This document shows, in pieces, positions 6,308-8,364 of a stretch of DNA of 8,364 nucleotides. The DNA is from Pseudomonadota bacterium (GTDB lineage Bacteria > Bdellovibrionota_C > UBA2361 > OMII01). Location of the stretch: positions 1 to 8,364 of the forward strand of contig JAIXPR010000327.1 in NCBI GenBank assembly GCA_027486155.1, written 5' to 3'. The notes beneath the pieces are model-generated. The model saw nothing but the letters and a program-made list of their open reading frames with translations. It was not told where the DNA came from and searched no databases. The translations under genes and the position numbers were made by a program. The first letter of the stretch is position 1. Every line of letters starts with the position of its first letter.

Positions 6308-7000
6308 TCACCCCAGGGCCTGCATGATCGAGTCCAGTTTGTCGACCGTAATCTGTCCAGCTGCCGAGCGGTTGGCTGCCTCAATCGGAGCGAAGGCCAT
6401 CTCATTGCCCCAGATAGAACCGAAAACACGAGTGATTGTACCGTGTTTACCCATACCGAGTACGATACTCTTGTGACCCGATTCCCGGAGATCGATAAGA
6501 AGGGAGAGGAGCCGCAGCGCGTCCCGTTGCGTGGTGCAGTGGGTCGCAATCTTGATGACATGCGCGTTCCACCCCTTCATGCGGGCTACGATCGATCGAA
6601 GCACGGTGTCTGATGGGGTCTGAGAGAAGTTGTGGTACGAGAGGATGCTCTTGACCGGGATGCGAGCCGTTTGGAGTCGACCAATATCATCGGCCTGGAC
6701 AGTGATATCCATGTCGACGAGCACCTGCTTGCGGGAGAGTGTGTTGATGATCTTAAAACGGGTGTCCGCATTGAGCTTCATCGCACCGAGGTTGCGACGT
6801 CGGAACACCATGACGAGCCTGTTCGGATACTGTCCGACGAGCGACGCCGCGAATCCGGGGTCGATATCCTCGATGTAGTCGAGCCACACCTCGGCGTAGC
6901 GAAACTTATTAATGTTCTTCTTGAGAACCTCCTCGACCTCAGCTCGGGTGGTTTTGATGATGGGGAGGCAGTACTTATTATCGACTCGTTGAGCGCACAT
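6308..7000 (-). CDS. aroD: 3-dehydroquinate dehydratase, type I
   Basis: The enzyme dehydrates 3-dehydroquinate to 3-dehydroshikimate through a Schiff base, with a TIM-barrel fold. At 230 residues it has the usual type I length. The catalytic pair is visible: His123 in SYHNFS and Lys150, the Schiff-base residue, in HVIKIA. Arg191 (in TITRVFGS), Ser212 and Gln216 (in SAAGQ) match the substrate-closing residues of the family, and Glu37 lies in the conserved AEVWLD strand. The ATG at 7000 is the first start in frame, since an in-frame TGA lies five codons upstream. Its own Shine-Dalgarno (GAGG, 10 bases away) is modest. A much better AGGAGG at 7030-7025 is placed for an overlapping short frame instead (see the leader-peptide entry). 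It is unfused to aroE, unlike the bifunctional enzymes of plants and chlamydiae. Confidence 0.96.
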   Translation of the reverse strand: MCAQRVDNKYCLPIIKTTRAEVEEVLKKNINKFRYAEVWLDYIEDIDPGFAASLVGQYPNRLVMVFRRRNLGAMKLNADTRFKIINTLSRKQVLVDMDITVQADDIGRLQTARIPVKSILSYHNFSQTPSDTVLRSIVARMKGWNAHVIKIATHCTTQRDALRLLSLLIDLRESGHKSIVLGMGKHGTITRVFGSIWGNEMAFAPIEAANRSAAGQITVDKLDSIMQALG

Positions 7001-7016
7001 AGAAGAAGAGCCTCAC
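6978..7016 (-). CDS. Putative aromatic-rich leader peptide overlapping the aroD start
   Basis: A perfect Shine-Dalgarno AGGAGG (7030-7025) is followed after 8 bases by GTG (7016) and a 12-codon frame reading MRLFFYVRSTSR, with TAA at 6980-6978. It is out of frame with aroD and overlaps its first codons. Codons 4-6 are Phe-Phe-Tyr, end products of the pathway that aroD serves, and they end exactly where the aroD ATG begins. A ribosome slowed at these codons would sit on the aroD start. Just upstream, CTCC(TCGC)GGAG can form a small hairpin, while CTCCT in the same place could instead pair with the AGGAG of the Shine-Dalgarno. This would suit translational attenuation. Chance remains quite possible for so short a frame. 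Confidence 0.4.
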   Translation of the reverse strand: MRLFFYVRSTSR

Positions 7017-7143
7017 CGATCGAACCTCCTAAAAAGGTAGCTCCGCGAGGAGTTATAGCTCTGAAGGTGTGATCGGCGTATAGCGAAAATAAACTTCAAA
7101 AAATATTCCCAGAAGAGACGCTTAGGCGCGACCCTTTTGGCAG

Positions 7144-7180
7144 AAAAAAAGTATACGAGAAAGCATGACGTTGGTCACGC
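7144..7180 (-). terminator. Weak terminator-like hairpin at the aroE stop codon
   Basis: On the minus strand GCGTGAC, loop CAAC and GTCATGC form a seven-base-pair stem with one G-T pair (7180-7163), with the aroE TGA inside the left arm. It is followed by TTTCTCG and, 12 bases later, by seven T (7150-7144). The T-run is displaced from the stem, so termination would be partial at best. It separates aroK-aroE from aroD-aroC. Confidence 0.33.
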
Positions 7181-8005
7181 CCCAAGCGATCTTCTTAGAA
7201 TCTTTTCCATTTCATCCCGGGGAGCCTTGACACCGGTGTGGAGATGGAATTGGGCGGCGCCCTGTTCAAGGAACATGTCGAGACCGGTGATGGTGGATGC
7301 CCCGGCTCGTTGACTGAACCGCAAGAGCTTGGTCGACACCGGGGCATAGATCGTTTCGAACACTATCTGCTCCCGTCGTAACGCTGACTCCGGAACAGGA
7401 GAGGCATCTATCTCGGGCGCCATGCCAACGGAGGTCGTGTTGATGATGATGTCGAAAGCTGCCAGCTCATCAGTCTTCTCAAGGGGCAAAACTGACACGT
7501 TGAATCGGTCCGCAAGCGTCGTTGCCTTCTCAAGCGACCGGTTGAAGATGGTGACGGAGGCCCCCTGGCTTCCGCATGCGTAGAGTGCCGCCTGTGCCGC
7601 ACCCCCCGCACCGAGAAGAGCGACCTTTTTGCCTCGAAGGGAGGTTAGCTTCTCAAGGGGACGGAGTATGCCGATCCAGTCGGTATTAAAGCCGGTCAGT
7701 ATTCCGCCGTTGTTCACGACGGTGTTTACGGCGCCTATGGTAGCCGCGGTCGGATCGATCTCGTCCAAAAGATCCATGATCGACACCTTGTGAGGCATCG
7801 TCACCGCAAGTCCCCGAATTCCAAGTGCGCGGACCCCCTTCATCGCGTCGGCGAGCGTGCCCGACCGTACCTGAGCGCCCCCCATGACGAAGGGTAGGCA
7901 GCACGCCGCATATGCCGCGTTGTGCATGGCGGGAGAGAGGCTATGGCTGACCGGGTCGCCGATGACCAGACAGAGTGATGAGTGGGCGGATATCTCTAGC
8001 TGCAT
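7175..8005 (-). CDS. aroE: Shikimate dehydrogenase (NADP+)
   Basis: The enzyme reversibly reduces 3-dehydroshikimate to shikimate with NADPH in the cytoplasm. From the ATG at 8005 it has 276 residues, close to E. coli AroE (272). Shikimate-binding Ser residues lie in SHSLSP (20-25). The catalytic Lys73 is in VTMPHK, Asn94 in GAVNT, and catalytic Asp109 in GFNTDWIG. The nucleotide-binding turn is GAGGAA (132-137), followed by FNRS and NTTSVGM. The C-terminal ITGLDMFLEQGAAQF helix binds substrate. A GTG at 8041 would add 12 residues and overlap aroK by 31 bp. I prefer the ATG because the conserved VIGDPVSHS block normally begins within about 15 residues of the start. No Shine-Dalgarno is evident before the ATG, and the aroK stop is only 5 bp upstream, so re-initiation after aroK is likely. 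Confidence 0.97.
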   Translation of the reverse strand: MQLEISAHSSLCLVIGDPVSHSLSPAMHNAAYAACCLPFVMGGAQVRSGTLADAMKGVRALGIRGLAVTMPHKVSIMDLLDEIDPTAATIGAVNTVVNNGGILTGFNTDWIGILRPLEKLTSLRGKKVALLGAGGAAQAALYACGSQGASVTIFNRSLEKATTLADRFNVSVLPLEKTDELAAFDIIINTTSVGMAPEIDASPVPESALRREQIVFETIYAPVSTKLLRFSQRAGASTITGLDMFLEQGAAQFHLHTGVKAPRDEMEKILRRSLGA

Positions 8006-8010
8006 ATATT

Positions 8011-8364
8011 TTACGTTAGGTGGGAGATGATCGCCGAGCACACCTGCTCGACGGAGCGTCCATCGGTATCGACGGTGATATCAGCGTAGCGCTCGTATAT
8101 CGGTAAGCGTTGTTGGTACAGTGCGAGCGCGTTCGCTTTATCGGCGAAGAGGGGTCTTGAAGCGAGCTCTCCAGCTCGTTCAGCGACCGTTTCAAAGGAG
8201 GTTCGGAGATAGATCACCACACCTCCGTTCGCTCGAAGGTTACTCATGTTCTCGGGACGAGTGATTATCCCGCCACCGGTCGAGATCACCACATCGTGAG
8301 CGTCTCTGAGCGAGGCCGCGACCTCGGCCTCAAGCTCTCGAAAGTGAGATTCCCCCTTCTCGGC
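8011..8364 (-). CDS. aroK: Shikimate kinase, C-terminal 117 residues (5' end beyond the window)
   Basis: The enzyme phosphorylates shikimate at the 3-hydroxyl with ATP. The frame is open to the window edge and begins AEKGESHFRELE, the shikimate-binding block (family pattern GExxFRxxE). VVISTGGGI, the glycine motif that holds shikimate, follows at 25-33 of the fragment. The lid has SRPLF, and RLPIYERYADITVD is the usual C-terminal substrate/nucleotide contact region. The family is about 170 residues, so roughly 50 residues including the Walker A loop lie to the right of the window. The annotation could be aroK or aroL; neither the isozyme nor a possible N-terminal fusion can be judged here. 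It is the first visible gene of the aro cluster and ends 5 bp before aroE. Confidence 0.95.
   Translation of the reverse strand, partial: AEKGESHFRELEAEVAASLRDAHDVVISTGGGIITRPENMSNLRANGGVVIYLRTSFETVAERAGELASRPLFADKANALALYQQRLPIYERYADITVDTDGRSVEQVCSAIISHLT

Noticed and set aside
7070..7110. TATACG and the AT-rich stretch as an aroD promoter
   Set aside because: A -10-like word is present, but no -35 hexamer lies at proper spacing, so I do not call a promoter here.

Overview
The window comes from a bacterium of moderate GC content, most likely Gram-negative. It has tightly packed genes, a secreted and probably lipid-anchored protein, a type I dehydroquinase and a sigma-70-type promoter. The sequence does not allow a safe lineage call. 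Every convincing gene lies on the minus strand, so transcription runs from high to low coordinates.

Right half (about 5.2-8.36 kb): a shikimate-pathway cluster in the order aroK (3' part only, cut by the window edge), aroE, aroD, aroC. These enzymes make dehydroshikimate, shikimate, shikimate 3-phosphate and, after the absent AroA step, chorismate. aroK and aroE are almost contiguous. A 174-bp gap before aroD holds a weak terminator-like hairpin, then a perfect AGGAGG followed by a 12-codon GTG-started reading frame (MRLFFYVRSTSR) that overlaps the aroD start and has Phe-Phe-Tyr just before it. This is a possible aromatic-amino-acid leader peptide controlling aroD-aroC.

Middle (3.5-5.04 kb): a signal-peptide protein that looks like a zinc metallopeptidase of the gluzincin type, but the first His of the HExxH motif is Asn (NEVGH). 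Downstream of it, about 280 bp of gene-free DNA holds a long inverted repeat and degenerate direct repeats, probably a dispersed element. Next comes a strong promoter (TTGCCA, 17 bp, TATAGT) whose spacer is filled by a perfect 21-bp palindrome. It drives a COG0523 (YciC/ZigA-like) metal-chaperone GTPase, so metal-responsive repression by a Fur/Zur-type regulator is the natural hypothesis.

Left part (1-2.3 kb): an unrecognised CxxC protein is translationally coupled to the GTPase through a TGATG overlap. An MFS transporter follows. The left edge holds an exact 24-bp tandem duplication inside a start-less reading frame that resembles the beginning of a SPOR domain and runs off the window.
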